Under the pieces are notes generated by a model. That model saw nothing but the letters and a program-made list of their open reading frames with translations, was not told the origin of the DNA and made no database searches. The position numbers were made by a program, and so were the translations under genes. 51,488 nucleotides of DNA from Rhodocyclaceae bacterium (lineage in GTDB: Bacteria > Pseudomonadota > Gammaproteobacteria > Burkholderiales > Rhodocyclaceae): the NCBI GenBank assembly GCA_020445945.1, contig JAGRFQ010000031.1, positions 1 to 51,488 of the forward strand. Direction: 5' to 3'. Below are positions 26,616-33,622 of this stretch, piece by piece. The stretch's first letter is position 1, and each line of letters begins with the position of its first letter.

Positions 26616-26938
26616 TGGACGGCGCGTGGCTGTGGATTGCCTTCGCGCTGGTGGCGCTGGCGACGCACATTCCGCGCGGCAGCTTCATCGTCCTCGGCCA
26701 GCGCGCGCGCCTGCCCCAGCCGGTGCAGGACGCGCTGCGCTACGCCCCCGCCGCGGCGCTGGCGGCCATCGTGGTGCCCGATGTGCTGGTGGTCGATGGC
26801 GCGGTGCAGCTCATCAACCCCAAGCTCGCCGCCGCCGCGGTGGTGCTGGCGGTGGCCATGCGCTGGAAGAATCCGTGGTTGCCGTTCATCTTCGGCATGG
26901 CCGTTCTGCTCTTCCTGCGCAAGGGGTTCGGCCTGTAG
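26615..26938 (+). CDS. azlD: Branched-chain amino acid exporter small subunit AzlD
   Basis: A 107-aa membrane protein with four hydrophobic segments, the normal size for AzlD. The family signature is visible in LPQPVQDALRYAPAAALAAIVVPD and in the C-terminal KNPWLPFIFGMAVLLFLRKG. It forms the partner subunit of AzlC. The ATG at 26615 overlaps the azlC stop (TGATG); a GTG one codon earlier is less likely. It converges with the minus-strand iron module five bp further on. Confidence 0.9.
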   Translation: MDGAWLWIAFALVALATHIPRGSFIVLGQRARLPQPVQDALRYAPAAALAAIVVPDVLVVDGAVQLINPKLAAAAVVLAVAMRWKNPWLPFIFGMAVLLFLRKGFGL

Positions 26939-26943
26939 TTGCG

Positions 26944-27204
26944 TCAGGGCAGGCGCGTAGCGACGAGCGCCCACAGCAGTAGGGCGGCGGTGAGATTGAC
27001 CAGCGCTGCGATGCGCCACAGGCCCCGGATATGTGCCGCCGATCCACGCCGCAGGGCGCCAGTCGAGACACAAAACAGCGTCAGTGTGCATGCCGTGACG
27101 CCGGCGGCGACAGCCCAGCCGAGCCCGATGTGGCGCAGCATGCCGGCCAGCAGCAAGCCCAGCGGCCCCGCGATCACCAGTGCGTAGGCCGCGCTATGTG
27201 GCAT
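26944..27204 (-). CDS. Small hypothetical membrane protein
   Basis: An 86-aa protein with three hydrophobic segments (AYALVIAGPLGLLLAGML, LGWAVAAGVTACTLTLF and the C-terminal LVNLTAALLLWALVATRL). I do not recognise the family. The ATG at 27204 lies within the end of the preceding small gene on the same strand (stop at 27194), so the two overlap by 11 bp and are probably coupled. It is the last gene of the long minus-strand iron-related run. The open frame extends upstream but the extension is Arg-rich and not credible. Confidence 0.6.
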   Translation of the reverse strand: MPHSAAYALVIAGPLGLLLAGMLRHIGLGWAVAAGVTACTLTLFCVSTGALRRGSAAHIRGLWRIAALVNLTAALLLWALVATRLP

Positions 27205-27442
27205 TGGAGTGGTTGCCGGGCACCGGCAGCGGCGTTGCGAGGTGCGCCCAGTCGCCCACGATGTGCGCCGCGCAGCGACGGACGGCGAGCGGGTGCTGCG
27301 CCTCCGCCGCAATGCAGCGCAGTTGTGTAACCAGGGCTGCGGCGAGCCGCGGGTTGCCGGTGCTGGCGTAACGCGTCGCCAGATCGAGCGCGGCCACCAG
27401 CGCAAGTTCGGGCTGAGTGGGATAACCGGGCTGCGCGCTCAC
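27194..27442 (-). CDS. Small hypothetical protein coupled to the rpsD paralogue
   Basis: An 82-aa protein with a GTG start overlapping the rpsD-paralogue stop (GTGA). It looks helical and soluble (TQPELALVAALDLATRYAST, LAAALVTQLRCIAAEAQHP) with an Ala/His-containing end. No family is recognised. Its coupling upstream to rpsD and downstream to a small membrane protein suggests a conserved trio, but the function is unknown. An in-frame upstream extension would run antisense-like through rpsD in another frame and is rejected. Confidence 0.55.
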   Translation of the reverse strand: MSAQPGYPTQPELALVAALDLATRYASTGNPRLAAALVTQLRCIAAEAQHPLAVRRCAAHIVGDWAHLATPLPVPGNHSNAT

Positions 27443-28050
27443 AGGCGCACCGCGTAGAACTCGACCACGTCCTGAATGTTGACCGGGAACGGCACTTCGT
27501 TGGCGTCCGGCGTCCGTACCACCGTGGCGCTGCCGTTGGCCTCGTTCCAGTGCAGCCACTCGGGGCGGGTCAGTGAGGGTTCGGCCAGGCACTCGGTCAC
27601 GCCCGGGATGCGGCGCGCCTTGTCGGTGAGGGTGATGACGTCGCCCGGTTTGATGCGGATCGACGGGATGTTGACGGACTGCCCGTTGAGCAGGACATGG
27701 CGGTGGCGCACGCGCTGGCGTGCGGCGATCCCGGTGGGCGCAAACCCGGCGCGGAACACCGCGTTGTCGAGCCGGCGTTCGAGCAACTCAAGCAGCTTTT
27801 CGCCGGTCGGGCCGGCGCTCTTCTTGGCCTCGCGAAACAGCCGGCGGATCTGGCCTTCGGTCAGTCCGTAGTTGAAGCGCAGTTTCTGCTTTTCGATCAG
27901 CTTGAGGCCGTAGTCCGATTTGCGCCGCTGGCGCATGCCGTGCTGGCCGGGGGGGTGGGTGCGTTCGCCCAGTGACTTGCGTGACAGGCCGGGCAGTTCG
28001 GTGCCCAGTGCGCGCATGATCTTGAGACGGGGGCCGGTATAGCGGGACAT
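27439..28050 (-). CDS. rpsD: 30S ribosomal protein S4, cysteine-free paralogue
   Basis: A 203-aa S4 protein with the N-terminal MSRYTGPRLKIMRALGTELP, the PPGQHGMRQRRKSDYG segment and the S4 RNA-binding domain (LDNAVFRAGFA, HVLLNGQSVNIPSIRIKPGD). It lacks the two N-terminal cysteines found in typical proteobacterial S4 (KCK...SKCK), and resembles the shorter type seen in cyanobacteria and as a second copy in some proteobacteria. It stands apart from the usual rpsM-rpsK-rpsD-rpoA operon, behind tonB-exbBD and a Fur-like box. It is therefore probably a second copy used under metal limitation; the main rpsD is presumably elsewhere. The start was set at 28050 by the family N-terminus. Confidence 0.93.
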   Translation of the reverse strand: MSRYTGPRLKIMRALGTELPGLSRKSLGERTHPPGQHGMRQRRKSDYGLKLIEKQKLRFNYGLTEGQIRRLFREAKKSAGPTGEKLLELLERRLDNAVFRAGFAPTGIAARQRVRHRHVLLNGQSVNIPSIRIKPGDVITLTDKARRIPGVTECLAEPSLTRPEWLHWNEANGSATVVRTPDANEVPFPVNIQDVVEFYAVRL

Positions 28051-28063
28051 GGATGGATTCCTG

Positions 28064-28093
28064 TGTTTAGTTTTTTGCGAATACAACTGACAA
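28064..28093 (-). promoter_or_regulatory. Promoter of the rpsD paralogue
   Basis: On the minus strand, TTGTCA (28093-28088) and TAAACA (28069-28064) are spaced by 18 bp, upstream of the rpsD-paralogue start. The -35 overlaps the Fur-like box at 28088-28102, so repressor binding would block the promoter. Confidence 0.45.
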
Positions 28094-28102
28094 TGATTCG
28101 TA
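28088..28102. promoter_or_regulatory. Fur-like box upstream of the rpsD paralogue
   Basis: Read on the minus strand, TACGAATCATTGTCA matches 10 of the 14 defined positions of the 7-1-7 Fur motif TGATAATnATTATCA. It covers the likely -35 element. A Zur site is an alternative given what is known of C-minus ribosomal protein paralogues, although the match to Fur is better by eye. Confidence 0.5.
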
Positions 28103-28157
28103 TTCAATAAAAAGGGCGGTGTGCCCGGTCAAAGCGCGTGTTGCAGCCCCGGCGCGA

Positions 28158-28586
28158 CTAGGGGGTGCTGGCCGACTTGGGGGCGGTCACAAAGCCGAGT
28201 TTGTTGATCCCCGCCTGACGGGCGGCAGCCATGATCTCGGCGATCGCTTCGTAGCGTGTGGCCTTGTCGGCGCGCAGGTGCAGCTCGGGCTGCGGCTGCT
28301 GCGTCGCCATGGCGTCGAGGCGCGCCGGCAGCATCTCGCGCGGCAGCGGCGTATCGTTCCAGTACAGCGCGCCCTCGGCGTCGAGCGACAGGGTGATCGT
28401 GTCGGGCGGCGCCTCGTTCGGCGCGTTGGTGGCCGTCGGCAGGTCGATCTTGACCGCGTGGGTGAGCAGTGGCGCGGTGATCATGAAAATGATCAGCAGC
28501 ACCAGCATCACGTCCACCAGCGGGGTGGTGTTGATTTCGCTCATCGGCGCCTGGGCGCCGCCGTTGCCAAAGCCGCCGAATGCCAT
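28158..28586 (-). CDS. exbD: TonB energy-transduction accessory protein ExbD
   Basis: A 142-aa inner-membrane protein with one N-terminal helix and a periplasmic domain. The family signature is SEINTTPLVDVMLVLLIIFM, in which the membrane aspartate of the proton path is the D of LVDVM. With ExbB it forms the motor that energises TonB. The start codon overlaps the exbB stop by one base (TAATG), and the gene is followed after 107 bp by the rpsD paralogue. Confidence 0.95.
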   Translation of the reverse strand: MAFGGFGNGGAQAPMSEINTTPLVDVMLVLLIIFMITAPLLTHAVKIDLPTATNAPNEAPPDTITLSLDAEGALYWNDTPLPREMLPARLDAMATQQPQPELHLRADKATRYEAIAEIMAAARQAGINKLGFVTAPKSASTP

Positions 28587-29338
28587 TACGCCACCTCGGC
28601 CGGGGTGGTGAACGGTTGCCGGGCGGCGGCGTTGCGGTCGCTGGCAGCCGCGTCCTCGACCCGTGCGCCGGTGGTGAAGTAGGCGTGCAGATCGTGCGCG
28701 AAGCCGTCGAGCTCCGACAGCTCGACCCGGTTGGCGCGGTTGAAGCCGTTGTAGGCGAGCACCGCGGGGATGGCCACGAACAGGCCGAAGGCTGTCATGA
28801 TCAGCGCCTCGCCGACCGGGCCGGCAACCGTGCCGATGGAGGCCGCGCCGCTGAGGCTGATGGTGGTCAGCGCGTGGTAGATGCCCCACACCGTGCCGAA
28901 CAGGCCGACGAAGGGGGCGGTCGAGCCGATCGAGGCGAGCACGGTGAGGCCGCTCTCCAGCGTGGCGGTGGACTTGGCGATCGAGCGGCGCAGCGCGCGG
29001 GTGACGAACTCGCCGGCGTCGAGCGCGCCGCCGAGCGTGCTCTGGCCGGCGCGGGTGCAGTGTGCGTGGGCCGCCGCCGCCTGATGCGCCAGCCGCGTGC
29101 TCGGGGCGTCGCCGGCGTGGCGCGCGAGCAGGCTCAGCCCGTCATCGAGCGAGGCGGCGTTCCAGAACTGTTCGACCACGCCGGCATGGCGGCGCGCCGA
29201 GAGCAGGCGCAGGCCCTTGCTGAGGATCAGGAACCAGCTGATCACCGACATCCCGATCAGCAGGACCGCGACGCCCTGAATGATGAAGTCGGCCTGGGCC
29301 CAGAGCTGGCTCAGGCCGAGTGCGTTTTGCGTGTCCAT
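28586..29338 (-). CDS. exbB: TonB energy-transduction motor protein ExbB
   Basis: A 250-aa inner-membrane protein of the ExbB/TolQ/MotA family with three membrane segments. The N-terminal helix is AVLLIGMSVISWFLIL; the two helices of the proton channel contain LASIGSTAPFVGLFGTVWG and GPVGEALIMTAFGLFVAIPA, the usual signature. Together with ExbD it uses the proton gradient to drive TonB. It starts 3 bp after the tonB stop and overlaps exbD, so tonB-exbB-exbD are one operon. Confidence 0.95.
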   Translation of the reverse strand: MDTQNALGLSQLWAQADFIIQGVAVLLIGMSVISWFLILSKGLRLLSARRHAGVVEQFWNAASLDDGLSLLARHAGDAPSTRLAHQAAAAHAHCTRAGQSTLGGALDAGEFVTRALRRSIAKSTATLESGLTVLASIGSTAPFVGLFGTVWGIYHALTTISLSGAASIGTVAGPVGEALIMTAFGLFVAIPAVLAYNGFNRANRVELSELDGFAHDLHAYFTTGARVEDAAASDRNAAARQPFTTPAEVA

Positions 29339-29340
29339 AA

Positions 29341-30126
29341 TCAGGGTTTCTCCAGTTTGAATTCGACGGGTACGATGACTTGACTAGCCTTGGCAGTGTT
29401 GCCACAGCGAGCAGGGTTAAAACGCCAGCCTGCGACCGCCTTGAGCGCAGCGTTGTCGAGGCGCGGGTAGCCAGACGAGCGGTGCAGGCGAACGTTGTCC
29501 ACGGCGCCATCGGAGGCGACGTCTGCTTGGATGAGGGATGTGCCCTGCTGGTTCATGCGGTTTGCCAAGCGTGGGTATGGCGGGTCTGGCTTGTAGAGAT
29601 AGCCGGCGTCCGAGCATTCAGCCGGCGGCGCTGCCGCCGGTGCGGGGGCTGCGGCAACCTCCATCGGCGTAGCGGTGGCTGGCGTCTCAGGAGCCGTGTC
29701 GGGTGCCTCCACGGCTGGTTCCGGCGGAGTATCTGGTGTTTCCGCGGGTACCGGTGCGGTACTCGATTTGGCCAGCGGCGGCGGAGCCGGCTTGGGGCGC
29801 GGGGTGCGCTGTTTGAGCACCGGTTTGGGCGGCGGCGCAGGGGCCACGACGGGGCGAGGCGGAGGCGGCGCGGGCGCTTGCGGGGCGGCGGGCACGGGCT
29901 CGGGGGGGGCGAGCGGGGTCGGCGCGGGGAGCGTGATCAGCGTCACTTCGATGGCGGTTTGGGGCGCCGGCGGGGTGACCGTGTCGGGGCGGACGAGCAG
30001 GTGCAGGGCCAGCGCGTGCGCCGCGACCACGAGCGTCAGCTGCGCCAGCGCGGCGAGGCGGCGTGACGTATGCGAGGGACGAGGCGGCGTTCGGGCCGCG
30101 GCGGGCGGCGTCGGGTCGGGGCGCAT
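29341..30126 (-). CDS. tonB: Energy transducer TonB
   Basis: A 261-aa protein with one N-terminal signal anchor (LAQLTLVVAAHALALHLLV), a long Pro/Ala-rich periplasmic spacer with Pro-Lys and Glu-Pro tracts, and the C-terminal TonB box-binding domain (PPYPRLANRMNQQG, SSGYPRLDNAALKAV, WRFNPA). It couples ExbBD to outer-membrane receptors for siderophores or haem. The start was set at 30126; the frame is open for 24 more codons. The 3' third is visibly lower in GC than the spacer and the neighbouring genes, which may mean that the receptor-contacting domain was exchanged by recombination. Confidence 0.93.
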   Translation of the reverse strand: MRPDPTPPAAARTPPRPSHTSRRLAALAQLTLVVAAHALALHLLVRPDTVTPPAPQTAIEVTLITLPAPTPLAPPEPVPAAPQAPAPPPPRPVVAPAPPPKPVLKQRTPRPKPAPPPLAKSSTAPVPAETPDTPPEPAVEAPDTAPETPATATPMEVAAAPAPAAAPPAECSDAGYLYKPDPPYPRLANRMNQQGTSLIQADVASDGAVDNVRLHRSSGYPRLDNAALKAVAGWRFNPARCGNTAKASQVIVPVEFKLEKP

Positions 30127-30201
30127 GGAGTGCGATTCTAACGCCGGGGGCAAAAGCCTGGGCGCGACAGCGGAGCGCAGGGCGAGGCTGGCCAGCATCG
30201 A

Positions 30202-30315
30202 TCAGGTGCCGCCGGGGGCGCCGGCGCTGATCAGCAGGTTCAGCGCAATGCCGATGCCGATCAGGGTGAAGGCGACGCGGCCGCGCGCGAGGCGACGTGC
30301 AAGGGCTTCAAGCAT
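30202..30315 (-). CDS. 37-residue single-helix membrane peptide
   Basis: A short gene between bfr and tonB. A ggag site lies six bases before the ATG, and the peptide has a basic start (MLEALARRLARGRVA) followed by one hydrophobic helix (FTLIGIGIALNLLISAGA). It is co-directional with the iron genes and fills the gap left in an otherwise tight operon. I do not know its family. Function could be in membrane iron transport or leader-like regulation, which is speculation. Confidence 0.5.
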   Translation of the reverse strand: MLEALARRLARGRVAFTLIGIGIALNLLISAGAPGGT

Positions 30316-30381
30316 GGGGGCTCCAGTCAAGGGTGCTGGCTGGCTGACCCCCGTGGGTTGGCTGGCTGGGGATGGGCGGGG

Positions 30382-30864
30382 TCAGCTTGCGCTGCCGGGC
30401 TCCATCTGCGATTGCAGGTAGTTGGGCAGACCGACGCGGTCGACCAGCTCGAGCTGGGTTTCGAGGTAGTCGATGTGCTCCTCGGTGTCTTCCAGGATCG
30501 ATTCGAACAGCTCGCGGGAGACGTAGTCCTTACAGGATTCGCATTGCGTGACGGCATCGACCAGATCGGCGCGCGCACCCAGTTCGAGCTTGAGGTCGGC
30601 GGCCAGGCATTCGGGCACGTTCTCGCCGATCAGCAGCTTGCCGAGGTTCTGCAGGTTGGGCAGGCCTTCGAGGAACAGGATGCGCTCGATGAGCTTGTCG
30701 GCGTGCTGCATCTCTTCGATGGATTCTTCGTATTCGTGCTTGCCGAGCTTGGCCAGTCCCCAGTTCTTGTACATGCGGGCATGCAGGAAATACTGGTTGA
30801 TCGCGGTCAGCTCGTGGGTCAGCTGCCGGTTGAGCAGCTTGATGATGTTCTTGTCGCCTTTCAT
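30382..30864 (-). CDS. bfr: Bacterioferritin
   Basis: A 160-aa haem-containing ferritin that oxidises Fe2+ and stores iron in a 24-mer. The ferroxidase ligands are in place: E18, E51 and H54 at the N-terminal half and their counterparts in the second helix pair ([10 protein letters not shown]). Met52, the axial haem ligand between two subunits, is present (EEMQHAD). The start at 30864 overlaps the bfd stop by four bases (ATGA), so the ferredoxin that releases iron from the store is co-translated. Confidence 0.96.
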   Translation of the reverse strand: MKGDKNIIKLLNRQLTHELTAINQYFLHARMYKNWGLAKLGKHEYEESIEEMQHADKLIERILFLEGLPNLQNLGKLLIGENVPECLAADLKLELGARADLVDAVTQCESCKDYVSRELFESILEDTEEHIDYLETQLELVDRVGLPNYLQSQMEPGSAS

Positions 30865-31079
30865 GCGAGGGCCTCCTGAGGCTGGGTCGGAAAGAGTTTG
30901 CGTGCCGGTTGGGTGCTGCCCAGCGCGGCGTCGAGGCAGCGCTTGGCGGCGCAGGCGCAGCGGTTGCACTCGGTGGTGACGCCCAAGCATTGACGCAGAT
31001 CGCGCAGGCGGCGTGCCCCATCGGCGGCGGCGCCATGGATGTCCCGCTCGGTGACGGCATTGCAAACGCACACGTACAT
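30861..31079 (-). CDS. bfd: Bacterioferritin-associated ferredoxin
   Basis: A 72-aa [2Fe-2S] protein with the Bfd cysteine pattern C-x-C...C-x2-C: C4, C6, C38 and C41 ([12 protein letters not shown] and [12 protein letters not shown]). Bfd reduces the haem of bacterioferritin to mobilise stored iron and is typically induced in iron limitation. The C-terminus is extended by about ten residues compared with the shortest members. It lies 27 bp behind hemP and overlaps bfr. Confidence 0.95.
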   Translation of the reverse strand: MYVCVCNAVTERDIHGAAADGARRLRDLRQCLGVTTECNRCACAAKRCLDAALGSTQPARKLFPTQPQEALA

Positions 31080-31106
31080 CAGTTTAGCCCCTGTCGATCG
31101 AAAACG

Positions 31107-31298
31107 TTATTTGGTGAGAATCAACTTGCCGGCCCGCGTTTCGTGCAGCCGGTAGAGCACGCCCCGGTGGCGGATCGTCACCGCCGGCTGGCCCTGCAGC
31201 AGCGATTCGCTGGCGATGGGCTGCGCCGCTGCGTCGGCCGGGGTGTCGGACGACGGGTGCGGCTGCGGCTGGGTGGCGGAGGGCGAGGCGGGTTTCAT
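31107..31298 (-). CDS. hemP: HemP family haemin uptake protein
   Basis: A 63-aa protein ending in the HemP signature (LLQGQPAVTIRHRGVLYRLH, TRAGKLILTK). HemP/HmuP proteins are small regulators or accessory factors required for haem-iron uptake gene expression in several beta- and alphaproteobacteria. The N-terminal half is Pro/Ser/Ala-rich and probably disordered. The ATG at 31298 gives the usual family size; a start at 31316 is also possible. It heads the minus-strand iron module, directly behind a promoter with a Fur-like box. Confidence 0.88.
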   Translation of the reverse strand: MKPASPSATQPQPHPSSDTPADAAAQPIASESLLQGQPAVTIRHRGVLYRLHETRAGKLILTK

Positions 31299-31317
31299 CT
31301 GTGGGTAACAATGCAAA

Positions 31318-31332
31318 CAAGAACGATTCGCA
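31318..31332. promoter_or_regulatory. Fur-like box at the hemP promoter
   Basis: On the minus strand, TGCGAATCGTTCTTG lies directly downstream of the -10 element. It matches 8 of 14 positions of the 7-1-7 Fur motif and shares GAATC at the same place with the box upstream of the rpsD paralogue. Iron-dependent repression of hemP-bfd would fit, since Bfd and HemP are needed in iron starvation. Confidence 0.45.
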
Positions 31333-31360
31333 TTTAATCATTGAGGTGCCCTGAAGTCAA
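31332..31360 (-). promoter_or_regulatory. hemP promoter
   Basis: TTGACT (minus strand, 31360-31355) and TTAAAT (31337-31332) are separated by 17 bp. The start of transcription would fall in the Fur-like box at 31318-31332, about 30 bp before the hemP start codon. Confidence 0.55.
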
Positions 31361-31472
31361 GCGGCCGCGTCACGTTTGTTGCAGTGCATTGACGGGCGTC
31401 GGCGCGCCGCATGCCGCAGGGTCGGGCTGCGCCGGTATAGTGCAGGGCAAGCCGTTCCTACAGGAGTGTTTC

Positions 31473-32177
31473 ATGCCCCCCGCCACTGTGATCCCCGTGC
31501 CGGCGCAACCCGTGCTGCCGGTCGTTGGCAGCGACGCCGTCTTTCCGGTCCGGCGCATTTACTGCATCGGCCGCAACTACGCGGCCCACGCGCGCGAGAT
31601 GGGCGGCCAGCCCGATCGCGATCCGCCGTTCTTTTTCTGCAAACCGGCCGATGCGGCGTTTGCGGTCACCGGCGAGGCGCCGACCGACTGGCCGTATCCG
31701 TCGCTGTCGGACGACGTGCACCACGAGATCGAGATGGTCGCCGCGATTGGTGTCGGCGGGCGCGACATTGCCGCGGCCGACGCGCTCGCCCACGTGTGGG
31801 GCTACGGCGTGGGGCTGGACATGACGCGGCGCGACCTGCAGGCGCAGATGAAGGCGCTGGGGCGCAGCTGGGAGGTGGGCAAGGCCTTCGACCACGCCGC
31901 GCCGATGGGCGCACTCCACCCGGTCAGCGAGGTCGGCCATCCGTCCCGTGGGGCGATCTGGCTGGACGTGAACGGCGAACGTCGCCAGCAGGGCGACCTG
32001 TCGGACATGATCTGGTCGGTGGCCGAAGCGGTGGCCGAGTTGTCGCGCTACTTCGCGCTGGTGCCGGGCGATCTGCTGATGACCGGCACCCCGGCGGGCG
32101 TCGGCCCGGTGGCGCGTGGCGACGTGCTCAACGGCCACGTGGGCGGTCTGGGGGCGTTCTCGATCCGGGTGGTCTGA
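31473..32177 (+). CDS. Fumarylacetoacetate hydrolase family protein
   Basis: A 234-aa protein of the FAH family, close in design to fumarylpyruvate hydrolases of the gentisate pathway. It has RRIYCIGRNYAAHAREMG, the metal-binding segment HHEIEMVAAIGVGG (E-x-E), the GYGVGLDMTRRDLQ aspartate and the C-terminal MTGTPAGVGPVARGD loop. It should cleave a C-C bond of a beta-diketo acid with Mg2+ or Mn2+. Gentisate dioxygenase and maleylpyruvate isomerase are not adjacent, so the pathway is not set by context. A caggag site precedes the ATG. The stop codon lies in a 14-bp tandem repeat. Confidence 0.88.
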   Translation: MPPATVIPVPAQPVLPVVGSDAVFPVRRIYCIGRNYAAHAREMGGQPDRDPPFFFCKPADAAFAVTGEAPTDWPYPSLSDDVHHEIEMVAAIGVGGRDIAAADALAHVWGYGVGLDMTRRDLQAQMKALGRSWEVGKAFDHAAPMGALHPVSEVGHPSRGAIWLDVNGERRQQGDLSDMIWSVAEAVAELSRYFALVPGDLLMTGTPAGVGPVARGDVLNGHVGGLGAFSIRVV

Positions 32178-32203
32178 TCCGGGTGGTCTGATCCGGGTGG
32201 TCT
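32162..32203. repeat. 14-bp tandem repeat over the FAH-family stop codon
   Basis: Three perfect copies of gatccgggtggtct (32162-32175, 32176-32189, 32190-32203) are followed by a degenerate partial copy up to the stop codon of the convergent malonyl-CoA decarboxylase gene. The first copy contains the end of the coding sequence. A 14-bp unit is not a multiple of three, so a change in copy number upstream of the stop would change the C-terminus. Confidence 0.85.
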
Positions 32204-32205
32204 GA

Positions 32206-33582
32206 TCAGGGTTTTGCGAGCTTCCTGATCGGCCCGGACGCGGCGACCACGCCGTCGCTGGCAAAGGCTTCGACGTTGGCTTCGATGGTGTCCGGGTCGT
32301 AGAGGTAGTTCACCATCATGCCGAAGGACTGGGCCAGGCCCTTGGCGGACGCGTCGCCCATCCAGTTGAGCCGCTCGATGCGCGCGCCGTTGCCGAGGTG
32401 AAAGCGCGCGACCGGGTCGAAGGGCACGTCGATGTGGCGTGCGTGGCACAGGTAGCGCGCGGCCAGGCGGGTCAGCGGCGCGCTCAGTGCCTGCGCCAGG
32501 GCGGGTTGTTCGGCCCACTGGTGGGTGTCGTCGAGCAGGCTGGCGAAGGCTTCGCCGTCCGGCCCGTCGATGCCCTGCGCGGCGAGCTTCTTCCAGTCGG
32601 CATCGGTGAAGGCCTCGCGCAGCGCCTCGGGGTTCTGGCGGATCCAGTAGCGCAGGCGCGGAATCGGCGACAGGGTGGCAAAGGTCTTCAGGCCGGGCAG
32701 GTCGCGCTTGAGATCGTCAACCACGCGCTTGAGCAGGAAGTTGCCGAAGGACACCCCGCGCAGCCCCGCCTGGGTATTGCTGATCGAGTAGAAGATCGCC
32801 GCGCTGGCCTTGCGCTGATCGGCCACCGGAGCCATTTCGTCGAGCAGCTTCTGGACGTTGTCGGCGAGCGCCTCGACCAGCGCGACCTCGACGAAGATCA
32901 GCGGTTCGAGCGGCATCCGCGGGTGGAAGAAGGCGTAGCAGCGGCGGTCGTCGTCGAGGCGGTTCTTGAGGTCTTTCCACGAGCGGATCTCATGCACCGC
33001 TTCGTACTCCACCAGCCGTTCGAGCAGCGCCGCGGGCGACTCCCAGGTGATGCGCTTGAGCTCCAGAAAGCCGACGTCGAACCACGCGTTGAGGCGCGCT
33101 TCGAGCTCGCGGTCGAGGGCCTTGAGCTCGGTGTCGTCGCGCAAGAAGCGCAGCAGGTCGGCGCGCAGGTTGACCAGAAACTTGACCCCCTGCGGGATGG
33201 CGTTGAACTGGGTCAGGATGCGGATCCGGCGCGAGCGCATCGCCACGCGCAGGCGCGCTTCGGCGTCCCACTGCGCGGCGGTGCCGATCTGCGCCTGATA
33301 CTCGGCGTGGGCCTCGGCGACGCGCGACGGGTCGGGGCCGAATTCGAGCGCGATCATGCGCAGGAAAGCATGGCGACCGTCGTCGTCGAGTTCGAGATAG
33401 GTCTGCGCCAGCCGCGCCGCGCGCTGGCGCGTGGAGACCTCGCCGCCGGTGACTTCGGCGCACTCCCTGAGTTGCTCGCGAATGCGGTCGAGGTCGTGGG
33501 CTTCGAGCTGCGCGCGCTCCTTGCCGCCCCAGGAAATGATGTTGCGCACGGCGGACAGGCCGCGCGAGACGATGTTCGACAT
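32206..33582 (-). CDS. Malonyl-CoA decarboxylase
   Basis: A 458-aa enzyme of the MCD family, which decarboxylates malonyl-CoA to acetyl-CoA. The N-terminal helical domain occupies roughly the first 170 residues. The catalytic acetyltransferase-like domain contains LKRITWESPAALLERLVEYE, RRCYAFFHPRMPLEPLIFVE, AIFYSISNTQAGLRGVSFGN and the C-terminal FHLGNGARIERLNWMGD with the conserved His. Its length matches bacterial members such as MatA. No malonyl-CoA synthetase (MatB) is adjacent. The ATG at 33582 follows gggag; a TTG two codons earlier is an alternative. Confidence 0.92.
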   Translation of the reverse strand: MSNIVSRGLSAVRNIISWGGKERAQLEAHDLDRIREQLRECAEVTGGEVSTRQRAARLAQTYLELDDDGRHAFLRMIALEFGPDPSRVAEAHAEYQAQIGTAAQWDAEARLRVAMRSRRIRILTQFNAIPQGVKFLVNLRADLLRFLRDDTELKALDRELEARLNAWFDVGFLELKRITWESPAALLERLVEYEAVHEIRSWKDLKNRLDDDRRCYAFFHPRMPLEPLIFVEVALVEALADNVQKLLDEMAPVADQRKASAAIFYSISNTQAGLRGVSFGNFLLKRVVDDLKRDLPGLKTFATLSPIPRLRYWIRQNPEALREAFTDADWKKLAAQGIDGPDGEAFASLLDDTHQWAEQPALAQALSAPLTRLAARYLCHARHIDVPFDPVARFHLGNGARIERLNWMGDASAKGLAQSFGMMVNYLYDPDTIEANVEAFASDGVVAASGPIRKLAKP

Positions 33583-33622
33583 ACTCAACGCTCCCGTTGT
33601 GTTGGCGCGTGGCCAGTATGCG

